From NCBI GenBank assembly GCA_006384855.1, contig VCJN01002565.1, positions 19,935-83,934 on the forward strand: a stretch of DNA of 64,000 nt, given 5' to 3'. Position 1 is the stretch's first letter. Each line of letters starts with the position of its first letter. Source of the DNA: Tetraselmis striata. Lineage: Eukaryota > Chlorophyta > Chlorodendrophyceae > Chlorodendrales > Chlorodendraceae. Both the position numbers and the translations under genes were made by a program. Below are positions 11,169 through 22,999 of this stretch, one piece after another. The notes under the pieces were generated by a model that saw only the letters and a program-made list of their open reading frames with translations, was not told where the DNA came from and did not search any database.

Positions 11169-11609
11169 ATGATGGCTGCGCTGCGCGTGCATCAGCGTCG
11201 GGTAGCAGGTGCATGCTGGTCGCCAGCTATCTCGGGCGGCAACACGGCGCGGGCGACCGTATCCTACATGTACCAGTGTCCGTACCGCAACCGCACCACT
11301 CACATCGGCGGTTCCTCGCAGTGCACGCGGCGAGTGGGTGGTTGTGTGTGTGTGTGGGGGGGGGGGGGGGGGGCGGGGGCGCCGGGGGGGGGGGGGGGGG
11401 GGGGGTCCGTTCTGAGGTGCAACCAGAGGCATGCGAGGCGGAGGGGCATGACGCGCTCATCATCGTCAATATTTTTTCCTTAATTAATTGATGGTACTTC
11501 CAGATTATTTGTCCGGGTAGGTTTCGCATGCTCGCGAGATTGCGTGTCTCGTCAACTGCGACCGGTGGCCCGCCGCAGGCTTCTCGTCAACTATAGTATG
11601 TGACTGCGA
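11169..11609. other. distal end of left inverted-repeat arm with G runs
   Basis: This corresponds to ~51270-51695 in the right arm, reversed. It holds a GTGTGTGT stretch followed by long G runs at ~11357-11405. The right arm has a C run followed by CACACA at the equivalent place. No gene is seen. Confidence 0.6.
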
Positions 11610-11718
11610 TGTCGAAGTAACTGAGTCATGCTTTGTACGAATATACTAAATGACACAGTAGTCAATGCAGAGTAAATATCGGCGTGCCCCTTGAGGGCAG
11701 GACTTGAACTGACACATA

Positions 11719-11794
<76 letters not shown>

Positions 11795-12204
11795 CAGTCA
11801 GTATTATATATCACACAGACATTCATGATACAGTCAAGCAGGAAGCTAATGACAATTGTTCAGCAAACGGACAATCAGACAATGATACAACCTTGTTGCA
11901 GCAAAATCTCATGAGCTTACATGTGATGTGATACAGCCTCAAAATCTACAACCTCCAGCAATTGGAGTGTTGAGTGCATTATGCAGCAACAGCCAGCAAC
12001 GATAATATTTCTAGAATCGCTAACCGGCTAACATAGTAATCACTTCTTTGTTTCCCATCAAATCTTGCAGTCTCTACAATCACTGTGCAATCACACATGT
12101 TGTTAGTATAAAGATTTATTAGGTAATGGGCCCTCTCACTGAGAGCTTCCTTCTTCCGACTCCTTCTCTACCACCTATGATCTACACACACATGCTCACC
12201 TGTA
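11610..12204 (+). mobile_element. copia LTR plus leader fragment
   Basis: The LTR spans 11610-12118 in sense orientation, starting TGTCGAAGTAACTGAGT. It matches both LTRs of the copia element at 42028-50537 in inverted orientation. It is followed by the element's leader (TCTCACTGAGAGC) to ~12204, where similarity stops. The fragment is therefore a 5' LTR with a truncated internal region, not a clean solo LTR. It contains an (AT)n expansion absent from the other LTRs. It abuts the end of the inverted-repeat arm. Confidence 0.85.
11725..11792. repeat. (AT)n microsatellite inside LTR
   Basis: About 34 uninterrupted AT units lie inside the copia LTR copy. The other two LTRs have only short AT-rich stretches at this place, so the expansion arose after insertion. 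Confidence 0.95.
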
Positions 12205-12398
12205 GCTACTACAATGTGGATACAGCTGCCATACTCGTGGGATGGACATTACATGCTACGGGTATGGAAGGTCGCTGCGGTGTTGCGAGGTGGTGACAAT
12301 CGCCAACGCTTTGGTCAGCAGGTGCCCCTGACGCAGCAGGGGCTCCCACCTTCCTGTGCCGGCAGGAGCAACCCCCTGGCGCTGCCCCCCTTGGCGCT

Positions 12399-13470
12399 TC
12401 AGTGCCCCTCCGCCAGGCTGGCGAGCACCTCCCGCGGGCGCCTCTCAGCGATGGCGGCCGTCAGCACCGGCCGGCCCCCCCGGTCCCGGAGCGTGCGCAG
12501 GTCGACGGAGCGCAGCTCCTCCGCCAGGGCGCCTCCCCCGGCCGGGAACCCGCCCTTGATCGGGATGGCCGCCAGCGCAAAGCGCCTCCGCTGCGTCTGC
12601 CTCATCCCTTCCAGCACATCCTGCTTCCCCGGGCTGAAGTAGAGCATCATCCGGGCCGCCTCGTCCACCACTGCGCTGCTCTGGATATCCACGCCCCGCT
12701 CCTCCACCAGCCACGGCCAGCAGCTCTCAAGCCAGCCCCCCGAAGCCAGTATTGACTAGCCGATGGTGAGCGCCACCGAGTGGTGGTGGCGGTACCTCAC
12801 CGCCGGAGGGGCGTCCAGTTGCGCCCCGCCCGCCTCCACCAGCAGCTTCAGCAGCGGCAGAGGGGTGCCAAGAGTGGCCGGCGCCGCGGACGCCTCATCG
12901 CCCACCTCACCTTGCTCCGGCGACCGATTGATGCCCAACAGGCAAGAGCGGCGCCAGTCCACCCCGCACAGCACCTCCTCGCACGACACCTCGGGCTGCG
13001 CCAGCACCCACTCTAGGGCGGGCCACGCCGTGGGCGCCCCCCGTGACCCAAGCACGTTGTCCGCGCAGCAAATCGCCAGGAGGTTGGCGAGGGTGGCGCC
13101 GTCAATGGCGGCCCCGCCCTCGTCTAGGGTATCCTCCTCCGACTCCCGCACGTCGGCCCGGCAGAGCTGGCAGTCCCATAACTCGTGGCAGCTGCTGGCG
13201 TTCGGCTCGCCAGAGGGCGCGGCTCTAATCGCCCTCCGCGCGGCCACGTGCCGCTGCCACGCTTCCTGCAACCGGGAATGGGGGGGCACGCGACACACAC
13301 GCGGCATGGAGTTGGGTGCGTTGGGTGGGGGCGGTTGGGGCGGTGAACGCGGGACGTGTGGGCGAGGACTCCATGAGGACGCAGGCAGCCGGGGGTGTGT
13401 GGAGGACTCGCCTGCGGGTGCTCGCGCAGAACTAAGACAATGTCCACAGGAGACTTTGAGGGGTCGCCGG
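12399..13470 (-). pseudogene. ankyrin-type gene fragment, copy 1
   Basis: Two minus-strand blocks of repeat-protein type are seen. The block at 12756-13320 includes TLANLLAICCADNVLG, ALEWVLAQPEVSCEEVL and LPLLKLLVEAGG. The block at 12399-12707 includes DLRTLRDRGGRPVLTAAIAE. These resemble divergent ankyrin repeats in the style of the ankyrin-RING gene at 14786-18138. A second copy in the same orientation lies at 40990-41990. No start codon or full domain set is visible. The upstream frame runs into microsatellite sequence and is not coding. It is probably a gene tail separated from its 5' part, or a pseudogene. Confidence 0.5.
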
Positions 13471-13499
13471 GCGCACTTATCTGAATTTCGTGGTAACAT

Positions 13500-13571
13500 C
13501 GCTATATACATACAAATATACAATAATATATACATATAAACACACACATACACACACACACACATACATAC

Positions 13572-13610
<39 letters not shown>

Positions 13611-13620
13611 CATATATATA
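13500..13620. repeat. (CA)n/(TA)n/(TG)n microsatellite cluster
   Basis: Alternating CA, TA and TG dinucleotide runs form a compound, partly self-complementary microsatellite. Apparent open frames across it are artefacts of the repeat. Confidence 0.9.
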
Positions 13621-14439
13621 TCCGTCTAACTAAGGACCAAAAAAGGCGGGAATTTTCTTGGTGGTGAATTTCTTAGTGCCGCATGGGCACCCGTACATCA
13701 TCATGCATTGTCGAAATGCTTTACGACAATGATTCACCAAGTTAGATTGAAATCGAACTAGTACACTGCTACGATGGCGACGGTGCGCGGTAGCCCCACA
13801 CGTGGATCCACTCGTACACACAGCGTGCGTAATCCGCGTAGAGGCGTACTTTTCATGCTGACAGACTCACGGATCCGAAATCAATTCGAGCTGCCCCTAT
13901 GCAAAACAGGAATAAGGATTAACCTGGAAAATTGAAAGGGTGAGCGGCGTATTTGAGCTAAACGTGCCAATACCTATTACAATTCTTCATGTTGTTCATG
14001 TCATACGAGGATCCACTCATAAGCCGTCCTCATCGCAACTTTATAGCAGATATGAACATTGACATATATGATATGATATGATATTGTACATGAATATATG
14101 AAGTTAAAATACATGCGAGACTTTATATTGCATGTATATTGACTTCATATTTATTGTTGCATAAACCTTAAACACTTTTAAACCTTTAAACTTGAATGAA
14201 ACCCTTAGCGTATCGTCAAGTTACCCAATTTTATTGAAGAAAACGCTGAAGTGCCTACTCTTTAACCTATTATTGGTGGTTTATTCAGTACGCTGTTGCT
14301 ATGGCGATTAATTCAGCGAGTGACACGTGTACCTTTCATTCATATCATAAGAGTTTGATCATTAATGTACGACAACATAAGAAAACACTTACCATTGAGT
14401 AGTTGCATTGTATGCTTAAGAGTGCGAAATCGATGCCGC
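13621..14439. other. AT-rich intergenic stretch
   Basis: No coding signal is recognised. The sequence is AT-rich, with ATATG-type short repeats near 14065-14110. It separates the two ankyrin-type blocks. Confidence 0.6.
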
Positions 14440-14735
14440 AATAATTTACCTTGTGATCGGCGGTCTACATTACTCGTTACGGTCCGACCATTCATGCCTC
14501 GGCAGGCGGGCAGGGAGTGTCCACCAGGCTTTAGGATCATTACCTTGGCCAGCCCCAGGTGTCCATTTCTGGCCGCCACGGCGGCAACGCGGAAGGAGGA
14601 GATGAGAGCGGCTCGGCCGTCATCACGGCGGTCTAGCAGCCACATCGCCAGATCAGCGAGGCCGTGCTTGGCGGCGTAGCACAGCGGCTTGGCAGAGCTC
14701 GCAACGGGGTAGATGTCGTCGTGCGATGATGTCAA
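14440..14735 (-). pseudogene. duplicated ankyrin exon
   Basis: A minus-strand block containing PLCYAAKHGLADLAMWLLDRR and FRVAAVAARNGHLGLAKVM is a tandem copy of the exon at 14830-15010 (PMCYAAKHGLAYLALWLLDRR-type). Flanks are shared (GATCGGCGG, TCCGACCATTCAT against TCCGACAATTCAT). It is two ankyrin-like helical pairs long. It may be an alternative or duplicated exon of the gene to its right, or debris. Confidence 0.5.
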
Positions 14736-14785
14736 GATTTAACCTCATGATCGGCGGTGTACATTACTCTCTATAGTCCGACAAT

Positions 14786-17700
14786 TCATACCTCGACAGG
14801 CGGGCGGGCAGTGTCCATTATTACCTTGGCCATCCCGAGGTGTCCATTCGTGGCCGCCACGGCGGCAACGCGGAAGGAGGCGATGAGAGCGGCTCGGCCG
14901 TCATCACGGCGGTCCAGCAGCCATAGCGCCAGATAAGCGAGGCCGTGCTTGGCGGCGTAGCACATCGGCATGGCAGAGCCCGCACCGGGGTAGATGTCCT
15001 CGTCGACGCGCGCCGTCATCCACCGCTCCGAAGACTCCGCAACGTATTCTTGCCGTGCGTCCTCATAAAGGCGCACTGCCGGAGGGACTCCGGGACCCGG
15101 GACGCGCACGCCGGCATCGCTTGCACCACCGCGCGGGCCGCCTCCACGCTGCCGCTCTCCAACACGGCGCGGGAAAAGTCGTCGGCCTTGGCCTTGGCGA
15201 GCCTCTTGATCTCCAGTAGGCGGTCCGCCTCGTCAAAAACGTCCCGAAAAAGCCGCAACTCCGTGGAGCCCAGCCCCCACTTGGACGCAGCCGCCGTCAC
15301 CGCATCCCGGCTCGCAAAATTCGGGCCCGCGGGTATCGTAAAGTGCACCCAGCGCTGCCAGTCCAGCTCCAGCCACATCCAGGGCAGCACGTCGGCGCGG
15401 CCGTGCCGGACGACCTGATCTTCCACAAAGCGGCGCAGCACGTGCTCCCCCATGCCAGGCGCCGCCCGCTCCGCTCCGCTCCCAGGCTCACGGCGGAGAC
15501 GTCGCCCATCCCGAGCGCGCACGATGCCGGCGGCGTACGCGGCCGCGGCGATCTCGCTCTGCCGGTAAAACTCCGTCCTATGGTAGCCCTCCATGGCGCG
15601 CTCCATGCAGCGGTTCCGCTCCAGCTGCTGCACCACCTCCGCCAGCGGGCACCCCGACCGCAGCCGCTCCTCCAGCCCGCCGCCCAGCACCGCCTGCGCC
15701 ACGTGCCATTCCGCAGCGCCGCGGAACGTCTCGTTGCTGGAAGGGGACGAGACGGTCCCCATCCAGGCGCCCAGCGGCGCCTCCTCTCTGCCGGCGGGGT
15801 CGAGGAGGCGCGGCTCCATGTCCAGCAGCCGGCCGAAGGCGGGCCCCTGGAAGCACACCGCCACGGCCACCTCCAGCGGCCGCCGGCCCTGCTGATCCAG
15901 GCAGAGGAGCAGCGCCGGGAGCCGGCCGGCATGCCTGGCATGCTCCAGCAGCCAGAGCGCGCTGCCGGGCGCTGCCTGCTCGCACGCGATGTGCAGCAGC
16001 GAGCGGCCCTCGAGCCAGCAGAACGGGTCCATTCCCCCCGCCACCAGGTTCTCGACAAAGCGCAGGGAGCTCATCCCAACCGCCATCCCCAGCAGGACGG
16101 GCCCCAGGGGGAGGCCGGGGCAGGAGCCGGCAGTCCGGAGGAGAACAGCCAGGGCGCGGCGCCGGGCAGGTCGCGAGGGGAACAGCCAGGGCGCGGCGCC
16201 GGGCAGGTTGCCGCGCAGCTTCACCGTGACGTCGCTGTGGGCAAAGCGGGGGAAGGGCACCTGATGGACACATGGGCGTGACAGTGGGGGGTTAGTAGGG
16301 ACATCGCCCGGAGTTTGTAGGGGCGCCGCTTCATGGACCTTACCCAGCCCCCAGTGCCGCATGGCGGCGGGAGGGTGGGAACACAGGGAGGGGCGATCAA
16401 CAACGTGGCAGCCAGGGCCGAGGGCTGAGGCGCTCCCGCACTCACCACGCGGCGGCACAAGGGGCAGCTGAAGGCTCCGGTGCCCGCCCCTCCGGTGTCT
16501 GTTGGAGATGACGGGAGGTGCTGGATGAGGCGATGATGGTGCGGCAGAGCGTGTGGCCGCACTGCAGGACGAAGCAGAGCGCGGGATGCGCAGGGGTTCA
16601 ATGCAGACGGGGCAGATGGCCTCGTCCTCCTCCTCCTCCTCCTCCTCCTCCTCGCCAGCCCCGCTGTCCACAAAGGGCGCTCGCGGGTTGATGACGTTCT
16701 GGCTGAGGAGCCACTCAAATACCTGCCAGTTGCCGGACTACGTCCGGGTGAGTGCGGACAGTTGGTGTCAGCGTCCCATGATGGGAAAAGGGCGGGAGAA
16801 GGAGGGGGGGCAAAGGGTGAGTGGGGGAACCAAAGATAACCAAGGCATGATTGGCGACTGCCTGTTGCGAGTCGGAAGAGTTTGGGGATGGGGCTGGGGT
16901 TGTTGGCGGGGGGGGGGGGGGGGGGGGGGGGATCGGCACAGCGTGTGAATTGAGGTCAGAGGGTCCCCGCCCGCCCGAACTGTTGCTTGGGCTGTTGCGC
17001 CATCGTGTGCGGACTTGCCTGCACCAGGAGGTCGAGCCGCGGGACGGCGCGCTCGTTGAAGCGGTCGATGAAGAGCTCCAGCGTGGCGGTGATCTTGGCT
17101 TGGCGGAGAGCGCCGCCCTTGGCGTCCAGGTCGTCCAGCAGCCGGAGCCGTTGCTTCAAACTCTCCTCAATATGGTACTAGCGGCTGTCGCATGGCTCGG
17201 TCGCCAGCGCCTGCTCGATGATCCTGACCAAGTCGGACACTGGCATGGGTCCGTCCGTGCATCCGGCGAGCCATTGCCCAAGGTGCCTTCTCCACAGACT
17301 CGTGTCCTCCGCCGTGTTCCCCCTCCGCACCTTTACCTCCCCGCCGCCGCACGCGTGGTCCGAGAGGGAGTACACCGGGTCCCGCAGCTGGGCGGCCTCG
17401 AAATCGACGCCCCAGACGTCCAGTAGCCACTCCACCACGCCGGGTTGCGCCGCGTTGACGGCGCTCTCGACGGCCTCAGACTCGGCCCACTCCTCCTGCG
17501 GACCCGCCGACTCCCGCGTGCCGGCCTGGCGCCGCGCCTGGAATCTCCCCCACCACGGCTGAGCCTCCGCCCTGCGCCGGACCTCGCCCAGCTTGCTTGC
17601 ACTCCCACGTTTGGGTCCGGCGACTGCTAAGGCTCCGCGGGTCCCGGACAGCCGTGTCGACATCGTAGAGGCCCATGACCCAGAGCAGCCTCTCCATGGC

Positions 17701-18138
17701 GCGCAGCATGCGCTTCAGCCGCCTGTGGGCGTTCCTCCCGGCGGCGGGGTCCGACAGCCCCTGCGTCGCCTCCCGGTAGGCCCGGCAGACCGCTGCGCCT
17801 TGCGCCGTATCCGTTCCGAATGTGGAGAGATCATCCGCTACGTCGCTGTCGCACATGGCCTCCACCCCCTCCACGTACTGCTCGCGCACCGCCTGCAGCA
17901 GCGGCGTCGTGCCACCCGCATCCTCCCTCAACCAGAGATCGCTGCCGTGCTTGCAGCCATGCGAGAGCAGCCAGTCGATGACGCCCGGGCAGCGGTGAGG
18001 CACCGCCTCGTGCGGGGCGGTCCTGCCCTCATGGTACACCTCGACGCCGGAGATGTGCAGCTCCCCGACGAGCAGAGCGAGCGCATTGGCGTTGTCGCTG
18101 CAGATGGCGATGAACGCCAGCTCACCACGGGTGCGCAT
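14786..18138 (-). pseudogene. ankyrin-repeat / RING-finger gene, frameshifted
   Basis: On the minus strand, exons from 18138 carry ankyrin-like repeats (TTPLLQAVREQYVEGVEAM, GVVEWLLDVWGVDFEAAQL). A linker at ~17159-16990 and an acidic run of nine Glu codons (~16660) follow. A C3HC4-type RING then spans ~16610-16445: ICPVC, CGHTLC and CPLC. An intron at ~16450-16260 is followed by more ankyrin-like sequence (LLHIACEQAAPGSALWLLEHA) down to 14786. The three RING Cys/His blocks sit in three different reading frames within ~160 bp, and another frame change occurs near 15085. The gene is therefore broken, or the consensus has indels. If intact, the class would be an E3 ubiquitin ligase. Confidence 0.6.
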
Positions 18139-18838
18139 TAGCAGAGCCGGCGATCAGAGGCCGGTGAGAAGCGTGATGAAACGCTGCCTGGCTGTCAGAG
18201 CGACAGGCGAGAGCCTTGGGCTCTAGGGTTTGGGATATAAGGTTTTAAAACCCTATACTTTTCCTGAACCCTAGAATACAATTCCTAAAATTAAGGTGCG
18301 CAGTGGCACTGGCTCCGCCGGGGCACCGCTGGGCGGGAGCCGAGAGCGTGCCAAATATCTCGCCGGACCCTCCTTGGTCCATTCACATGCACAGTCCCCA
18401 AAACACCGCGTCGGCAGGCACCGGCTCCACAAACAGCCATCCAATGATAAGCCAGCGCTGCCGTAGGATTTGCCTTGTGGTCCAGCCACCACACGCCGTT
18501 GTCAAACCCCCTTGGGCGCGCGCCCTGCCAATGCCCTGTTTCCGTACTTCGAACTCGCCAACAATCTATTAGGATGTCAGTGAGGCAGTTATTAGAAATA
18601 GTATATATATATAAATGTCTTGATGATTTGGATTTATTTAAAAGAAAACTGCTTACCGATCTCCGCTGACCAAAAACTGCTGACCGACATCTCAGGCGTA
18701 TTGCGAATTGATTTCGGTAAGCAGTAAGGAGTTTCTTTTTGTGTATGTATGTCCCGTTTACGTCTGTTGTTTGCAAGTACATAGCAATACAGGAATCATG
18801 AGGACCAAAGCACTACGATAAGGTTACATCAAGGATTG
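18139..18838. other. intergenic, telomere-like traces and a hairpin
   Basis: No gene is recognised. CTAGGGTTTGGG and ACCCTA traces occur at 18220-18290. A 13-bp inverted repeat (AACTGCTTACCGA and its complement) at ~18648-18660 and ~18716-18728 could form a hairpin. Confidence 0.5.
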
Positions 18839-18904
18839 ATACAAACATACGTGATTTTTGGTGATTTCCGATATCGCCTTCTGCTGCTAGCTCATACAAA
18901 CATA
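18839..18904 (+). mobile_element. 44-bp LINE 3'-end micro-insertion with TSD
   Basis: The 11-bp repeat ATACAAACATA at 18839-18849 and 18894-18904 flanks 44 bp. Those 44 bp are only the 3' tail of the LINE family seen at 10508-11168 and 21935-22483 (GATTTCCGATATCGCC, CTTCTGCTGCTAGCTC). It is an extreme 5' truncation. Confidence 0.8.
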
Positions 18905-20747
18905 TGGAGAAACGTGGTATTAGTGCGACGAGTACCGCGCACGTGTAATATATCGTTCTGGTAGTACCAGTACTCGGACGAGCAATCAGGTTTATGGCAA
19001 GCGGTTTCTTCCAGCAACGCTAGAAGGATGGCAAATTCAAACACGGCTATGCACCGCCGCCGTTTCAAATTGATTCCCACCTACGCGCTAGCAATAAGGA
19101 TGATAACGTATTGAGGCCGTGTCTTCGCCCTGTGGAGAGGGTGTCCTGGATGCTGTGCACGTCACGGCGCGTCGCGGTATATGTGTGAAGATGGGTGCAC
19201 GGATAAGAGCGGATCGCGGGCTAGCAGCGACATGGGGTGAGTGTTGCGCCTGCGTGCGGTCTCACCGAAATCAGACGCAGGTCCACAGCGAGGTCGTTGG
19301 GTGCAGTTCGGTGCCCCAATCCTATAGCTGTGCCAGCCCTAGTCGGCCGTGTGCAATCGGCGCCACGATGCTCCGGAAATTTCCGGAATCTTCCTGCGCC
19401 GATTCGTACATCGGCCGCCGGCATCCCCGGCACCGGAAGGTTGGTGGCAGCAGCTCTAGACCCTTCGACATCACTGGCTATTTAGGCGGGACACGGACTC
19501 GGAACAGTCCATCCCTTTTGCTGTTGCTTACGCAACATACAATCGCACGGTGCTCTGCGCCGTGAGGGACCGTGTGCTCGGCATCATCGGTGCACGTTAA
19601 ACCTCCGCAGCGATGGCGTTCCGCTGCTAGGTTGTTCATGGGCCGCCCAATCGCGCAGAGTTCAACTCGGCGTACGAATTCCGCTGAGTTGAAGTATGCT
19701 GCCGGCAGCACTGACCACGCGCATATTACCATGAAGTCGCGCGATGTCGACAACCGTTGTAGTACAGGGTATTAGCAACTGCAGGAACCGGGTTTTAGGG
19801 TTTTTGAAACCCGGTACCGCTCTTTCCCGCCTGGGGTGATGGGGGGTGCAGCCATAGCGACAACTCAGCGTACTAATTCCGCAAATAACGCCCGCGCTCA
19901 AAGGCAGATTTGATTCCAAAGCGCGGCAAGGGAACAAGAGCTCTGCCCGGAAAGCCCGTAGCGCGAGAAGGCAGGCCGCCGCCACATTTACTGCGGAGAC
20001 TTGGCCCGACTGGGTTCTCTCGCCGCCCAATCCAGTGCTCATGGGCGATAGGTACGTTTCTTTTTGAACGAGGGTAACCAGACTCATCGTCTCGTGCATA
20101 ATCATACCCGAGGGGGGAAAAGGGGAGCCATAGTTGCCCCTTAACATTGTACACCAAAGTATTAACGCAGGACGCACACTGAGTTAACAAGCTACGGGTA
20201 TAGCGGCTGGTGTGTCAGGAATATCATATTCCCGGCAGCGAGCGAGGGGGTAGCGACTAATATATTCTGACAACCGCCAATCACTTATTGTGTGTAAGTA
20301 ATCAGATATTCAACTGCAATATCCCATACCGTTGTGGCCGGTGCCTGCACTCCATCGAGTAGGATGTATTTACTAAGATATGCGATCCTGGCGTTGCTCC
20401 TACATACAACCTCTCAGCCCATGCTGTGAAGCCTGCATCGGCTGAGCGCACACAGCGAAAGGATGTCCGCATTGCCTTCTGTTTCCCCTTTTTCAGCATG
20501 TAAGAGCGTTAAGCCAAGATGCATCAAGTGTGGCGAATCTACCGGCGTGGAGGCAAGTGGCTCCATTGAGTGACTATCTCAAGTATGTCAATTGCATCTT
20601 TGAAATCAGTGTAAATACGTATGTCCTGCATTGTGGACAGTATCCTAATGGGCCGGGTGTGGGGGGGAGACTTCTGGACCCGCACCAGCCATGCTCATTG
20701 CATGTCTGTGGCGCATGTCTAGACGTGCCTGCGGTTCGGGAGACCCC

Positions 20748-20781
<34 letters not shown>

Positions 20782-21934
20782 CTACTTGCGTTTCCAGCGC
20801 CAATGTTGCCTGCCCACTGAGCTCGCTGGGGGAGCACGCTATGCGCGTCTGGCGAACCCTTGAAGAAACCTAACTAGACTCGGTAGCGACCTGGGGGATA
20901 GCGCCGCCTGGGCGCTGCCCGCCTAGCCTGCCGCCTAGCTGGGCGCATTGATGAACTGGGCGATATATCAAGTATATATATTTAGCGTAGTAAGTTTGGT
21001 CGCGCAAATTTGCCGGGCATCTATTCTGCGCCCAACCGCGCAGATCATGTTTTATACTTGCAACGCCTTGGCGCAGACCCTGTTGTGGGCAGTTTCAATG
21101 TGGCTGCTGGTTCCCAACTGAGCGGCACGCCAGCAGCACCATCATCGTATCTAAGTAAGTGGCGAACAACAGGTTGCCCCTCACATCATGGGAGCGTCTC
21201 ATCATGCGGAGCGGGAATCTGCCGCTTGAACTGCTGCGCAGTTTCTCTATCATGAGCCATATATTGCTGCCGGCAGCTTGCCATACCCTGCACCATCACT
21301 GCCAAGGAAAGGAGGGCACCTGAGCTGGCTAAGCTAGAAGGTGTCGCGCATGTGCGAAACCCATGAGCAGAGACAACAAAATCTGAGTAGGGTGACAAAC
21401 CTGAGGGTGTGTGAAATGGATGCGGGCGGCGGGGGATGCCATGTGGCGGCCTGTTGTGGTGCCATGATAATTATCAATGAACGATGCTGATATCATCATT
21501 CTTATACATAATGTATGATAACAGCATGTTGTTAATACAAAAATAACATGTTGTGCGCTTCATTGTGTCGCAATCCAGTGAATAGCATGTACCCGCGGGT
21601 GCGCAATCATAATAGCAAATAAACGTATTATTATAAACGATATCTTATGCCATGGCGGAATTGTATTTTTGCATTTTATTATGTGATATCATTTAGCGAA
21701 GCGTCGATTTTTCGGCGGTGAGCTTTATTGCCGTACGGGTACCCGCAAAGTGCAGCGGATCGGGCCTATAGGTGCATGACTAAAGCGCTTATCTACTGGC
21801 ATATACTACCAAGTACTATAATTCACCCACCCGCCCACCCACCCGCCCGCCCACGGTCCTTAATTACACAGCGATCCGATTACGATCTCACGGTTGGGAG
21901 GCTATGAGTACTGACACTCGCTACTCGTTGCTGG
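18905..21934. other. 3-kb intergenic region, nothing recognised
   Basis: No open frame resembles a known protein. Notable pieces are a foldback of GGGTTTTAGGGTTT with its complement near 19790-19820, and a C run followed by CA repeats at ~20746-20778. A run of CCCA/CCCG units lies at 21824-21852. Two blocks share the motif GCCGCCCAAT (~19641 and ~20021), so part of it may be an old duplication. Confidence 0.5.
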
Positions 21935-22483
21935 TACTGCTTGTAATGGTGCATCCCGGGAATCGCGGCGACCGAGGCGGAGCATGCTAAGTTGGCAGCG
22001 GACCGGGCGCGCGTCTTCCGCCCCAGTGCAGGGTGCTCACCGGTACTACCCTTTTGTGGTTGAGGGCCGCGGCCGTCTTGGGAAGTCCGCTTTGACGGTG
22101 GTCTACATCTTCGCGGTGCTGTTGGCTGTGCGCAACTTCCATGGCGGTCCTTCCGCCCCGACCTCTTGCTTTCTTCGTGGTCAATCCGTTCAGGCACTTC
22201 GGAACTTTGTCGCCAGCCAACCTGTTGAGTTCCGCCGTCACCTGTCGCGCACACGGCGGGGGCTGTTGCAACGGGTCTCGGCTTGCGCGCATGGTACCCT
22301 GGGCGGCATTCTCTCTGCCGGTGTGCAGATGGCCAAGTATGATGCGTGTGCTCGTGCCCACTCCACGTCTTCTCATGTTACTGCTTCCACCCCGCAGTCG
22401 CTGTAGAGGACCTTTCTGATTGCCCTTTTCTTTGGTGATTTCCGATATCGCCTTCTGCTGTAATTAATACTGCTTGTAATGGT
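21935..22483 (+). mobile_element. 5'-truncated LINE insertion with 16-bp TSD
   Basis: The perfect duplication TACTGCTTGTAATGGT lies at 21935-21950 and 22468-22483. The 517-bp body, on the plus strand, is the same family as the 10508-11168 insertion but inverted relative to it. It encodes the same YYPFVVEGRGRLGKSAL block and ends in GATTTCCGATATCGCC plus CTTCTGCTG. The shared 3' end and different 5' breakpoints show independent LINE insertions. Confidence 0.85.
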
Positions 22484-22533
22484 ACTGGTGTGAATTACAA
22501 AAAAGGCAGTAACAAATCCTCCTACTGCTAGGT

Positions 22534-22610
22534 GTAGGGTTTTAGGGTTTAGGGTCTAAACCAAAACCCTAAAATCCCCTAAACCCTAAATTCTTAACCC
22601 AAAAACCGAA
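22534..22610. repeat. inverted interstitial telomere-like repeats
   Basis: TTTTAGGGTTTAGGG units are followed at once by the complementary orientation (ACCCTAAA). This is a head-to-head foldback of plant-type telomeric motifs, followed by CTACTCG tandem units (22627-22658). Confidence 0.8.
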
Positions 22611-22930
22611 ACTGGTATTGGTACTGGCACTCGCTACTCGCTACTCGCTACTCGCTGCTGGTAATGGAAAAAAAACTCTGGTACTTCAAAGCGCTGGCAA
22701 TGCAAACGCGCTGGCAATGCAATTCTGTCATGGAACTGTAGGCCAACGATATAGAACCCGTTCTTTTAAAATTTTCTAAAAAATCGACGCATCGCTGATT
22801 CAACTGTCAAGTTACTTCATATGCTGATGATACATTTATACATAGGTAGATAGCTAGATAGATAGACAGAAGTAGTGATATACCGCAGGTACACCATAAA
22901 TGGTATGAGTTCTAATGTAATGTAATGTAG

Positions 22931-22999
22931 TATTCGTATTGTATGTTTCCGATATCGCCTTCTGCTGCTAGCTCATGTAAATATATTCGTATTGTATGT
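22931..22999 (+). mobile_element. 37-bp LINE 3'-end micro-insertion with TSD
   Basis: The perfect 16-bp duplication TATTCGTATTGTATGT at 22931-22946 and 22984-22999 flanks exactly 37 bp. Those bases are the extreme 3' tail of the window's LINE family, ending CTCATGTAAATA. Confidence 0.9.

Larger units (their letters stand above)
1070..11609 (+). repeat. left arm of ~10-kb inverted duplication
   Basis: The arm is the reverse complement of about 51270-61650. Matching landmarks include the GGCAGTTGGATCCGTGAGGG stretch (1254-1273 against ~61470-61490), the NLR gene, the 153-bp exon array, the PolyC/PolyG intervals and the CTCGCGAGATTGCGTGTCTC stretch next to a copia LTR at 11610. The arms are diverged but colinear, and the splice sites and large-exon length are conserved. 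Differences include a LINE insertion at 10523-11153 that is absent from the right arm, and an extra exon block (~54405-54980) in the right arm only. Confidence 0.85.

Noticed and set aside
11157-11491. Gly-rich and Pro-rich frames over G runs
   Set aside because: Homopolymer artefacts with no conserved frame in the matching arm.
12756-13613. Single long frame including Tyr/Cys/Val-rich N terminus
   Set aside because: The N-terminal ~35 residues are translated microsatellite. Only the ankyrin-like part is retained.
22534-22610. Possible chromosome end
   Set aside because: The repeats are short, inverted and internal, with complex sequence on both sides.
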